A stretch of DNA of 64,000 bases from Aspidapion aeneum (Eukaryota > Arthropoda > Insecta > Coleoptera > Brentidae): the NCBI GenBank assembly GCA_963576565.1, contig OY755046.1:45874786-45938785 (forward strand), written 5' to 3'. The number at the start of each line of letters is the position of its first letter. Position 1 is the first letter of the stretch. Position numbers and translations under genes: made by a program. Below the pieces are notes generated by a model that was not told the origin of the DNA, did no database searches, and saw nothing but the letters and a program-made list of their open reading frames with translations. Positions 1 to 9,752 of this stretch are shown one piece after another.

Positions 1-434
1 AAAAATTCATATGTTCTCTGGAAAACTCATGTTTATTTTCTCAGATCATTCACACCAGTTGGTGCCCAACTAGGGCCGATTCTTGATGCCGCATTATAAA
101 ACACACGCAGGTTGGTCCAACACCCGCAAATCCAGTAATTTTTTTTATAGAGGTCTCTGGAAAAATATCGCGTGAAACTTCTATTTTGTTCCATTCTTTG
201 ACTAACTTGAGTTAGGTTTAGATCCGATAAGGGCCTACCCGGTTCTTTAAATTTGATTTTATCTTCCAAAGACAGACTGGAAAAACTTCATTTAAGAATA
301 TTACTAACGCAATTTATTATCAAGATCAATAAACAAAATTTACGGTAAATTATAAAACAACTAAAAAGCTTTGTTTGCAATGAACCCGGTTAGCTATTTA
401 CGCAATAAGTGGTTTTTGAGTATCACATTAAAGG
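1..434. other. Unassigned AT-rich sequence
   Basis: I see no recognisable gene, RNA or repeat boundary here. A short minus-strand open frame (33-269) has no domain that I recognise and is probably chance. Confidence 0.3.
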
Positions 435-910
435 ATGACAATAAGAAAATTGCATAAGTGTGTCCTTTACACGTACACGAAAAATGAAATGAATGGAATA
501 TTACGTATATGGCCACAAGATGGTTGGCGGCCCGAGAAAGCCGAGCGGATACCGATTAATCGATTCGTACTTACTTATATCAACAGGCGGTCAGAGCCAG
601 TGTCGGAGCTGAAAATACATAAGGAGGTGAGTGGAACAAAACCCAAATCCGGAATCAATATCCAAACTCTAAAATTGAACAATTTAACACTTGACTCCAA
701 ATCTGAGATATCTCAATGCTTTAATGACTTCTTCACAAATGTATGTCCTTAAATTGCTACAAAATGTAGAATATTAAAATGAATAAGACATTTGAAAATA
801 AACTACATGCCAAGCAAATTTATCAGTCAATGGAGTGGTCACCCATCACAAACCAATATGCGTCGAAGTAAAAGGGAAAATTATAGAATAGGCAAATAAC
901 TAAATAAAAC
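435..910 (+). repeat. Dispersed repeat with a LINE-like remnant
   Basis: A 105-codon open frame (435-752) ends with a segment reading SEISQCFNDFFTNV, which resembles the linker between endonuclease and reverse transcriptase of jockey/CR1-type LINEs. No catalytic motif is present. Short pieces recur nearby on the opposite strand: the CCAGTGTCGGAGCTGAA motif (about 597-613) returns near 5478-5494, the stretch about 863-905 returns near 5418-5460, and the AAAGCCGAGCGG stretch near 538 returns near 6155-6166. That makes the interval a dispersed repeat rather than a gene. Its boundaries are not defined, and the LINE reading is tentative. Confidence 0.35.
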
Positions 911-2158
911 ATATTTTTAATTAGGATTATATTTTTTTTGTATTTTTAAGAAGGGACGCGCGTCCATTCGGCTTTGAAGAGCAGCCACCCCTGGTTATTT
1001 TTGTGTTCTACTTTCTTTTGGAGAGCAGTATATATGTCTAGGGGTTTGTTCATTTGTTTAAATTTTTAAGATTTGGACATTTACATATAGGTTTTTTTGT
1101 TACCACCGAGTGTTATCTTTTCGTAAAATAAAATTTCACCTTGTTGAAATGTGTACCTAGATAATCTTTAAATATCGTTAATCAGGTCAGGTGGTTTTAA
1201 AAAAGTCTGAAATCTTTTAATTTTGCAGGTTTGTACCTAGGTATTGGCATCTAGAAGTAAAATTCACATTTTGCACAATTCGAGATGACCGCAAATTTTT
1301 TTTTTCATATCTTAAAAGCTAATTGTTTTTTGAAGGAATATGAAGAAATCTAAAATCAAGACAATTAAATTTTTACCAAAATGCTTTTTTTGTGTCAGAC
1401 AGAGTTTTTGAGTTATGGGGCTAAATATTTTGCCGTCATTTTCGATTTTGCCCAATTTTTTTTTGATGGCCAACTTAGAAACTACTTATTAAGCAGTTAC
1501 ACACTACTAAAAAAGAAAAAAATGGCCAAAATAAAAATGGCGGCGATATGTTTAGCGGATAACTTAACGTCAGAAAAAAAACTTATGTAAATAAATTTGT
1601 AGAAAGCAAAAATGATTTTTGAGAAATTGTGCATAATTTGAATTTAGGGTCTAGATCACAAGACATCAAGGGGGCCATGCTCTTTCCCAACTTAGCGATC
1701 TGCTTATGCAGAAAATTACAGCAAAATATTTTTTTTCCTTAAACCTCTTGGTGGTCTTACGCCTATGAGTTAGCCATGGCCTTCCCCTTGCTTATAGCAC
1801 TGTTCACAGCAATGTTTATAGGACATGATATCCCAAAATGGCACAAAAAGCGCAAAGAAAAAGCGCATAGAGAAAAAATCGCACACGAAAAAAAGCGCAC
1901 AAAGGAAAAACATACAGTAATAACATCGGCACACAAAATTACTTAACATTTGACCACACCTACCTATATGTGTTTCGGTACATAATCTAGATATTTTGTC
2001 GCTTTTGCCCTTAGACCTCCCAAATTTCAAGTAAGATTCGAAAAACGTGAATAAAATATTGTAATATTAAATGGCGAATAAAAAAAAATATACATTTCTA
2101 AAGCCCACAAATAAATTATTTACATTAAACCAGATAAAACTAACCTCAATTTAAAAAT
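911..2158. other. AT-rich stretch, no gene seen
   Basis: Homopolymer-rich sequence. A minus-strand frame at 1770-2030 is hydrophobic and Cys/Phe-rich only because of a GCGCANAAAGAAAAA-like low-complexity stretch at about 1840-1910, so I do not call it. Confidence 0.3.
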
Positions 2159-2896
2159 TACTCTGCCAATATATGGGCCCCTAAGCTCACACTAGGTACT
2201 ATAGTTATAGTGTACGTGTGAGCTAATATAACTAAAAACTGAAATATATTTTATTCAACGCCAGACTAAATTACCTTTTGTTTGATACCACACAAGCCAT
2301 GTTTTGACTTAAACTCAAATTTTTGAAATCTACCCCCACCCTTAAAAAAACCAAAAACTAAAATGTATTTTGTTAAACTCCGGACTCAATTACCTTTCGT
2401 TTGATATCACACACGCCATATTTTCACTTAAACTCTAATTTTTAAAATATACCCCCACCCTCTTTTTAAATAAATTAAAATGTATTTTGTTTAACTGCAG
2501 ACTCAATTACCTTTCGTTTGATATCACACACGCCATATTTTCACATAAACTCTAATTTTTGAAATCTACAAAACCAAATAAGAGGGTGGTTATTTGGTTT
2601 GTGTTCAGTGGATTTTGTTCATTTTTAGTTGGGACCATCTCGGCCCAAGACCCAGCCTAGGTACCAAATTTCATTAAAATCGGCCAGGCGGATTTTGAGT
2701 TATGCGCGTTGGTCGTTACAGACAGACATACAGACATAGAGACAGACAGACAGACGGCGCAACAAAAAAGTTTCAAAATCATCTGAAACGCAAAGATATA
2801 TAAAAATTTTTGAAATCGGAGCAACTTTTTTTTTTCTCGAAAAAATTAGGATCACCATAGCTCACACTACTATAGTATGGTATATGTGTGAGCTAA
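2159..2896 (+). mobile_element. Hairpin-ended, DINE/Helentron-like element, copy A
   Basis: It starts with TACTCTGCCAATATATGGG, followed by a palindromic hairpin bounded by AGCTCACAC and GTGTGAGCT (2184-2224). Three tandem units of roughly 120 bp follow, each with CAATTACCTTTCGTTTGATA-type sequence (about 2250-2580). Next come a conserved block ending GTTATGCGCGTTGGTCGTTA, a short GACA-type microsatellite (about 2721-2752) and a conserved block GGCGCAACAAAAAAGTTTC. A second AGCTCACAC/GTGTGAGCT hairpin (2859-2894) closes the element with CTAA. There is no coding capacity. Subterminal inverted repeats, a GTCT/GACA microsatellite and a 3' hairpin are the layout described for DINE-1/Helentron-associated elements of insects; assignment to that group is inference. 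Three other copies lie in this window. Confidence 0.7.
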
Positions 2897-3028
2897 AATC
2901 AGAGAGTTTGAACACTGTGCAGAACTACGCAAAAAATTGCAACGTTGATTTATTTAATTTGCTCGAAATGTTATAGTGTACGGTCAAAACGAATCTATTC
3001 TGATTTTGCGCATCGATAAACTAATAAA
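2897..3028. other. Spacer between hairpin-element copies A and B
   Basis: About 130 bp of unique-looking sequence separates two direct copies of the same hairpin-ended family. No gene is visible. Confidence 0.4.
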
Positions 3029-3582
3029 TACTCTGCCAATATATGGGCACCTAAGCTCACACTAGGTTCTATAGATGTAGAGTACTGGTAAGCTAATATA
3101 ACTAAAAACTTAAATATATTTTATTCAACTCCAAACTCAATTACCTATCGCTTGATACCACACAAGCCATGTTTTAAGTTAAATTCTAATTTTTTTTGAA
3201 ATCTACCTCCACCCTTTGTTAAAAAAACTAAAATATATTTTGTTTAACTCCAGACCCAATTACTTTTCGTTTGATATCACACACGCCATATTTTCACTTT
3301 ATCTCTCATTTTTTTAATCTACCCCCCCACCCTTTTTTTTACACTAAAATTAATTTTGTTTAACTCCAGACTCAATTACCTTTCGTTTGATATCACACAC
3401 GCCATATTTTCACATAAACTTCAATTTTTGAAATATACCCTCTTATTTGGCTTGTGCTGGGTGGATTTTGTAAATGGGACCATCTCGATGCAAGATCCAG
3501 CAAAGGTACCAAATTTCATTAATATCGGACAAGCGGTTTTTGAGTTATGCGCGTTGGTCGTTACAGACAGACAGACAGACAT

Positions 3583-3664
<82 letters not shown>

Positions 3665-3803
3665 GGCGCAACAAAAAAGTTTCAAAATCATCTGAAACGC
3701 AAAGATATATAAAAAATTTTGAAATCGGATCAACTTTTTTTTCTCGAAAAAATTAGGATCACTATAGCTCACACTAGTATAGTATAGTAGTAGTGTGAGC
3801 TAA
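3029..3803 (+). mobile_element. Hairpin-ended, DINE/Helentron-like element, copy B
   Basis: Same structure and orientation as the copy at 2159-2896. It has the TACTCTGCC start, a 5' hairpin (about 3054-3104, outer arm diverged), three tandem ~120 bp units, the conserved TGCGCGTTGGTCGTTACAG block, and a 3' hairpin (about 3766-3801) ending CTAA. It differs mainly in a much longer GACA microsatellite. The GACA repeat creates apparent open frames of Thr-Asp-Arg-Gln on one strand and Cys-Leu-Ser-Val on the other; these are not proteins. Confidence 0.7.
3563..3664 (+). repeat. GACA microsatellite
   Basis: About 100 bp of nearly perfect tetranucleotide (GACA)n with one ATAC interruption, inside a hairpin-ended element. 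The other three copies carry much shorter versions at the same place, so the expansion is copy-specific. Confidence 0.95.
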
Positions 3804-4519
3804 TAGATACGTAGATCTGATCAAATGTACTGGTGATTGATCATATTTTACCCAATAGCTCTGTTAATTTTGACCTGACAGTAACGTTTAAATTAGTAAA
3901 GTTGAAGCATTTTTCCTGTATTTTTAGGATCTAATGTCAAATGTTTAAATTAGCAAACCGATAGCATTTCAACGGCCTCAAAATTTATTTGCGAATTAAA
4001 AATAAAAATTTGATTAAATAAAACTGATAATAATTATGACTTATGAATGAAACGGAAACCAAATAAGTTGTTTTGTTTTTAATCTTAGGAAATATCCAGC
4101 GAAAGCAATCAATGAGATGTGTAGGACGAAATGATTGGGCTTTACGATCCGCTTCTTAACTGCTTCGGTGCCGTTTCCCTTTAATGGCACGCAGGGAAAG
4201 TATGGAGTAAGAAATCGGTAAAATCACCGGGATACAGGGCTATAACGCTAATTGGTATCGTATACTTAAAGGCTATAGTCCGTTATTTTCGGATGATGGT
4301 TTAAAAGCAAATTGCTCTTCCATTGGCGTCGATACGAAAAAAAACATTACAAGATTGTGCAGCTTACTTTAACAAAATGATTCTAAAGTAGGATCCTGGA
4401 GTAGGACTTTTTAAAGCCAAACAGAAATGTTATATAGATTTTGTGAGGGTCAAAGAGAGTAGATATATTATGCAACTCTGCCAGTTTTTTACTTTGGTTG
4501 TTTTAGAACATTTTTTTCA
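3804..4519. other. No clear gene; possible very old LINE debris
   Basis: Around 4190-4290 a conceptual frame reads SPGYRAITLIGIVYLKAI, vaguely like the YRPISLL block of LINE reverse transcriptases, but frames break constantly and no catalytic motif is found. I would not annotate a gene. Confidence 0.2.
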
Positions 4520-4870
4520 ACGTCGATTACAAGAATATGAATCATGCCAATCCACGACCCGTTTTGGCCTTCTTGGGCCATCCTCAGGTGATTTCAGGTG
4601 ATAGCTCCGTGAGCAGAAGCTGTGTAAAACCAACAGAGACAACTACTCCGAGGGAAAATACCCCTACCGGCATTGAATTGTACTGATGGTTTGATGCTTT
4701 CATTGGGAACTTCTTAAAACTATGTGGTTTTCACTTTCTATAACGTCAATTACAAGGATATGGATCATACTTGGTTGCAACACGTCCTGGCAAGTTGCAG
4801 AAACAGGGATCCATGCCAATCCACGACCGGTTTCGGCTTGTACTTTAGAATACCGCTTTTGAAAAAACCC
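4520..4870 (+). repeat. Imperfect direct duplication
   Basis: Two related blocks, about 4518-4580 and 4743-4850, share GATTACAAGAATATGAATCAT-like sequence followed by CATGCCAATCCACGACC and a GGTTT(C/T)GGC run. The second block lies in a 62-codon open frame with no recognisable domain. The CGACCGGTTTCGGC-type motif also occurs near the ends of some arthropod Penelope-type elements (from memory), but nothing else here supports that. Confidence 0.35.
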
Positions 4871-5394
4871 AACTTGAGATCCTATAGTTGTATAAACTAC
4901 CTACTATTTTAAGGGATGTTAAACTGTACCAAGCTTTTTGTCAATAATTTTATAAAAATTAGATATAATCTTTTCATGTGCACCACTGATTCAGGAAGAA
5001 AAGCTCTCGTTAATATCGACAGTCATTACTACGATTGGTCTATAAACCATCCTTGTACAAATATTACAAGTTTTAGCACCGTGTCTAACGGCCCCATTAG
5101 AAATCGTTCTATTCGTTCAGTTTCTTCCCGTTTTACTTACATCCTTAATTACTTTTCCCGTAATGGCTAGTATTAAGCTGAATCCTTGCTCAGAAACAAC
5201 GTTTTTGTGCCTATACCGATAGGTATAATATAACAATTTTTTTTAGGTATTTATTATTTATGTGTTCTACTACCAGAACAGAAACACAAAATATTTGTGG
5301 GCACGGTAGTGCTCCGCCAAATTCGCGCAAACTGCTGTATTACCACAACATATGTGAGGGCGGCGACTCTAAATACAAAAAATAATAAATAAAT
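4871..5394. other. No gene recognised
   Basis: It holds an 84-codon open frame (4916-5170) with no recognisable motif and a short AT-rich tail. Confidence 0.25.
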
Positions 5395-5500
5395 CTTACT
5401 TAAAAAAGAATAAAAATTAATTATTTGCTTATTCTATAATTTTCCCTCTCGCCTCGACGAATAACCTGGCTAAAGTTCAGCTCCGACACTGGTTCTAAAG
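5395..5500 (-). repeat. Inverted copy of the 597-905 repeat
   Basis: On the minus strand this reads CCAGTGTCGGAGCTGAA, then a CGTCGAGGCGAGAGGGAAAA stretch and a TAGAATAAGCAAATAATTAA-like tail. That matches, in the same order, the pieces near 597-613 and 863-905 on the plus strand, with the intervening ~250 bp absent. It is a shortened copy of the same dispersed repeat. Confidence 0.5.
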
Positions 5501-5507
5501 CGGGGCC

Positions 5508-5577
5508 TACACATAACGTTTTGCCTGACGTTTTACTTGATCAGGTAAAACGGTTCAGGCAAAACCTTTTGTGTAGA
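5508..5577. repeat. 70 bp palindrome
   Basis: CTACACATAACGTTTTGCC is followed by a TGATCA centre and the mirror copy ending in GGTTTTGTGTAG-like sequence. The stem is about 34 bp with few mismatches and almost no loop. Downstream, to about 5670, degenerate AAAACGT(A/C)GTTTT and CAGGCAAAAC motifs recur, so it may be one end of a MITE. Confidence 0.6.
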
Positions 5578-6209
5578 CAATAAAACGTACGTTTTGCCTG
5601 AACGGAACAGGACTGAAGTCGGACCTGTTGAACTGATCGGTAGAGGCTTTGTTTCCGGTAAAACGTCAGTTTTATCGGCATTTCTTGTGGTAGTGCATAC
5701 AATTTTAATTCCTTTCGAGTGCAACTTAGAAGTTGGTATACGAAACGTCCGACATTAGATAAGATAATTTTTTAGGAAATAAAACAGGTTATTGTCTTCC
5801 TCCACTAATTTTTAATTTGTTTTAAACAAATAGTCCCGACATGTTTCGTAAGCAGAAACTTACATCTTCAGGGGACATTACCAAACTAAATCAGCACATT
5901 TTGAAAAACTGGTTAAAAAACTATGTTTAGCTACTGAAACGATTAAGTCATAGACATTTAAAACAAAAAACATTGTTTACAAAAGCAGTGCTTCCTCCAT
6001 GATGTATCAAAAACTGATCTAAAAACGTACGTTAAAACTATCAAGTGTGTACGCTAGTCTTTCAACCGTCATACTTGACCCTTTTGACTGACAGGCAAGA
6101 CGTAAGGTAAAATATTATGTCTAGACCGGGCTTAAACGCCAGATGAATCGGTAGCCGCTCGGCTTTCTCGCGTCGCAAGACATCTCGCGGCCCGCGTTAC
6201 GATGGAAAC
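5578..6209. other. No gene recognised
   Basis: Short open frames on the minus strand (5533-5724, 6121-6306) run through palindromic repeat sequence and are not credible genes. The GC-rich patch at about 6131-6180 shares a CGAGAAAGCCGAGCGG-type motif with about 535-555. Confidence 0.3.
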
Positions 6210-6992
6210 ACAAGACGCTAGCCCTACCAAGTCCACTTACGATCCCTGACTTCGCATGCGCAGATCTACCAATATTATTTACCTCATATATCAGGGTGAT
6301 TTTCACTTTAACGATAAAATAATAAGTTTCAAAAACCTAACGTAACGAAACCTAATCAAATCTAACCGAACCGAACCAAAGCAAACTGAACCAATAATTT
6401 TTTTCAAAAAAAAAACTTTCCTGCCTTCCTACCTGGGATCCTAGAGGATGTGAATCCGAACCGAACCAAACAGAACCGAACCGAACCTAACTAAACTGAA
6501 CCAAACCTAACCTAACCAAACTAAACTACAACACTGCTAATTGGGTTTAGTTGGGTAGGGTTAGGTTTGGATAGGTTCGGTTCGGTACGGTCCGGTTCGG
6601 ATTCACATCCTCTAAGATCCCGGGTAAGAAGTCAGGAAATTTTTTTTTTTTTAAATTATTGGTTTAGTTTGCTTTGGTTCGGTTCGGTTAGATTTGATTA
6701 GGTTTCGTTAGGTTAGGTTTTTGAAACTTTCTATTTTCATGTGGTTAGAATCATTCAAGTAAAAATCACCCTGTTCATCTATTCTAATACATGAGGTAAA
6801 TAATATTGGTATAGGCTATATCATTATTTTTGAGACAACTTTTTACAACTTTTTTTCGTTGGCCTATGCTATTTGTTATGGTAAACAGCTGATAACTGGC
6901 AAAAAGTTATCTCAAAAATTATGATATGGAGATTAGATCTGCGCACGCGAAGTCAGGGATCGAAAGTGGACTTGGTAGGGCTAGCGTCTTGT
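6210..6992. mobile_element. ~780 bp giant imperfect palindrome (foldback element)
   Basis: Two arms, about 6210-6535 and 6545-6992, are reverse complements along nearly their whole length. The outer parts share CAAGACGCTAGCCCTACCAA and GCGCAGATCTA. A middle pair CAGGGTGATTTT starts at 6292 and ends at 6773. The inner parts are degenerate (A/G)ACC(G/T)AACC on the left and GGTT(C/A)GGTT on the right, meeting near 6540. There is no coding potential. The right arm is interrupted by a 122 bp insert. The structure fits a foldback DNA element or MITE; the superfamily is unknown. The outermost border and target duplication could not be fixed. Confidence 0.75.
6812..6933. mobile_element. 122 bp MITE inserted in a palindrome arm
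   Basis: It is a small inverted-repeat element: ATATCATTATTTTTGAGACA near its left end pairs with TATCTCAAAAATTATGATAT near its right end. It sits between two TA dinucleotides (6810-6811 and 6934-6935). The left arm of the enclosing palindrome (about 6261-6285) lacks it and reads straight through with one TA, so that arm serves as the empty site. A TA duplication suggests a Tc1/mariner-type mobiliser (inference). Confidence 0.75.
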
Positions 6993-7070
6993 CGATGGAA
7001 ACGGGGTGGTATTGCAGCCAGTAAACAGAATATCGTGGTGCGGTCCTCTTGTCATCTTATTCCAGTCTGA

Positions 7071-7924
7071 TAAATATAACATGATAATACGGTAGTTTTT
7101 TACCTTATATTCCGGGACCATAGCGTCTTTCGTGGGCTTTTGTTTTAATCGATTTTGATGACCTGTTAACAGATCCAAAATTGTTTTAGTTAAAAAGTAA
7201 GGTTAGGATGATAAAATATATTTTAAATTCTGTAATGTTTAAGCTAGAGTAATGAAATTTGGCACGCAAATCAACCCTCAAGACATTTTATTGGGTCGCT
7301 CACATATCATAAAATACATAGGGGTACCAATACATAAAAGTTCACGCAGATAAATTTATTGTCTGGAGAAACCATGCACTAACATTTAAATAGGAAACAT
7401 CCTTGTTAGAGAGGTATTTTAATAACTGTTCCTTCAAATGTAACTTTTTTTAATTTAACTAAATAGCTTTGGAGATATTTGACCAAAAATGATAATTTTT
7501 TTTTTAATACAAAATTTTCAAATGCTGTGTAGGGTAAGTATATAAAGAGTTAAGTGTAAGAGTAGCTATATGCTAAACACTGCTCTCTGTGCATGGATTA
7601 ATAAAGACGTATTCATTTTATTTTATTTTATTTTTAAATATTATTAGCACTAAAGTTATATAATTATTTATTTTAACAAAGTACCACTTGACCTTACTCC
7701 CTATTAAACATGCTTAAAGGTATTATCATTCTGTTTAGATATATTACCAGTTATGTATGTATTTACGATAAAAAATTGTCACCCGATGTGCCCGAATAAC
7801 CGATGAAATTTCCAGAATGCTTTACTGGTAAAAAAATTGTTCTAAAGTTTTTGAGATTTTTAAATATATTGCAAAAGTTCTTGAATTTTTCATAGCAATC
7901 TACGGGTAATTGCTGCCCATCCAC
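7071..7924. other. No gene recognised
   Basis: AT-rich sequence with short homopolymers, and no repeat boundary that I can define. Confidence 0.3.
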
Positions 7925-8539
7925 TCATATACTATACTATAGTAGTGTGAGCTATGGTGATCCTAATTTTTTCGAGAAAAAAAAAGTTGCTCCGATTTCA
8001 AAATTTTTTATATATCTTTGCGTTTCAGATGATTTTGAAACTTTTTTGTTGCGCCGTCTGTCTGTCTGTCTGTATGTCTGTCTGTCTGTCTGTCTGTATG
8101 TCTGTAACGACCAACGCGCATAACTCAAAAACCGCTTGGCCGATTTTAATGAAATTTGGTACCTAGGCAGGGTCTTGCGTCGAGATGGCCCCATTTAAAA
8201 ATGAACAAAATCCACCGAACAGAAACCAAATAAAAGGATGGGGGTAGATTTAAAAAATTAGAGTTTATGTGAAAATATGGCGTGTGTGATATCAAACGAA
8301 AGGTAATTGAGTCTGCAGTTAAACAAAATACATTTTAATTTTTTGTTTTTTTTTAAGGGTGTGGGTAGATTTCAAAAATTTGAGTTTAAGTCAAAACATG
8401 GCTTGTGTGGTATCAAACAAAAGGTAATTTAGTCTGGAGCTAAATAAAATATATTTCAGTTTTTAGTTATATTAGCTCACACGTACACTATAACTATAGT
8501 ACCTAGTGTGAGCTTAGGGGCCCATATCTTGGCAGAGTA
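7925..8539 (-). mobile_element. Hairpin-ended, DINE/Helentron-like element, copy C
   Basis: Reverse-strand copy of the family at 2159-2896. Its 5' end is on the right, ending GGCAGAGTA at 8539, with a complete AGCTCACAC/GTGTGAGCT hairpin (about 8474-8514). It has two tandem ~120 bp units instead of three and short GACA tracts interrupted by ATAC. Its 3' hairpin has lost the outer arm (7925-7955), so this copy is slightly truncated. Confidence 0.7.
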
Positions 8540-8713
8540 TTTTGATATGGTTTGATGATACAGAAATGTTTCTATGCTGAAACATAGAATTTGTGTGGTT
8601 AAGTATTGGGGTTTTTTTTTTTAAATAATTTATCCACGATACGGAGGGCATTTGAATCAGAGTGCAGCCTTGTCAAAATAGGACAGAACCAAAACAAAAC
8701 GTATTTTGTATTT

Positions 8714-9321
8714 TTAGCTCACACATATACTATACTATAGTATTGTGAGCTATGGTGATCCTAACTTTTTCGAGAAAAAAAAAAGTTGCTCCGATTTCAA
8801 AAATTTTTATATATCTTTTCGTTTCAGATGATTTTGAAACTTTTTTGTTGCGCCGTCTGTCTGTCTGTCTGTCTGTATGTCTGTCTGTCTGTCTGTAACG
8901 ACCAACGCGCATAACTCAAAAACCGCTTGGCCGATTTTAATAAAATTTGGTACCTAGGCTGGGTCTTGGGTCGAGATGGTCCCATATAAAAATGAACAAG
9001 ATCCATTGAACACACACCAAATAAAAGGGATTTCAAAAATTAAAGTTTATGTGAAAATATGGCGTGTGTGATATCAAACGAAAGGTAATTGAGTCCGGAG
9101 TTCAACAAAATACATTTTAGTTTTTGTTTTTTTTTTAAGGGTTGGGGTAGATATCAAAAATTTGTGTTTAAGTCAAAACATGGCTTGTGTGGTAATAAAC
9201 AAAAGGTAATTTAGTCTGGAGTTGAATAAAATATATTTCAGTTTTTAGTTATATTAGCTCACACGTACACTATAACTATAGTACCTAGTGTGAGCTTAGG
9301 GGCCCATATATTGGCAGAGTA
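8714..9321 (-). mobile_element. Hairpin-ended, DINE/Helentron-like element, copy D
   Basis: Complete reverse-strand copy. The 3' hairpin lies at about 8716-8751, the conserved GGCGCAACAAAAAAGTTTC block and short GACA tract at about 8855-8900. Two tandem units follow, then a 5' hairpin (about 9255-9295) and the TACTCTGCC terminus at 9321. It abuts the LINE fragment that begins at about 9326. Copies C and D are about 175 bp apart, mirroring the A/B pair. Confidence 0.7.
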
Positions 9322-9752
9322 TTTTACAGCTCACTATGTTTGCAAGCAGGCTTCAGAAAAGGTTTCTGTACAGTTGACCACCTCTTACCCATAAAAATCC
9401 TAATAGAACGAGCCAACGAATACAACATTTCACTATATATTGCGTTTATAGACTTTGAAAAACTGTCGATAGCATTGAGCGCTGGGCAGTAAAAGCATAT
9501 TTAATTAATAGCCGAATAGATCACAGATACACAGATTTAATAGACAATATTTATAGCGAATCAACAAAATCAAATCAATCAATCAAAATCCACAATGGAA
9601 CCAACCAAGTCTAAATAAGAAGAGGTGTCAGGCAGGGTAAACTATTTAACCAGGTCCTAAAAGATATTTTGAAAAATTTAGATTGGCCAGAATTAGGCAT
9701 CAGAGTAAACGGACAATACGTGAACCACCTAAGATATGCTGATGATATCGCT

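Noticed and set aside
3356..3772. Several overlapping open frames of Thr-Asp-Arg-Gln or Cys-Leu-Ser-Val repeats
   Set aside because: They arise from the GACA microsatellite, which is open in all frames; the same is true at 7952-8194 and 8730-9036.
4080..4430. Possible reverse transcriptase (SPGYRAITLIG)
   Set aside because: One weak match to a common block, no catalytic motif and constant frame breaks; too little to call.
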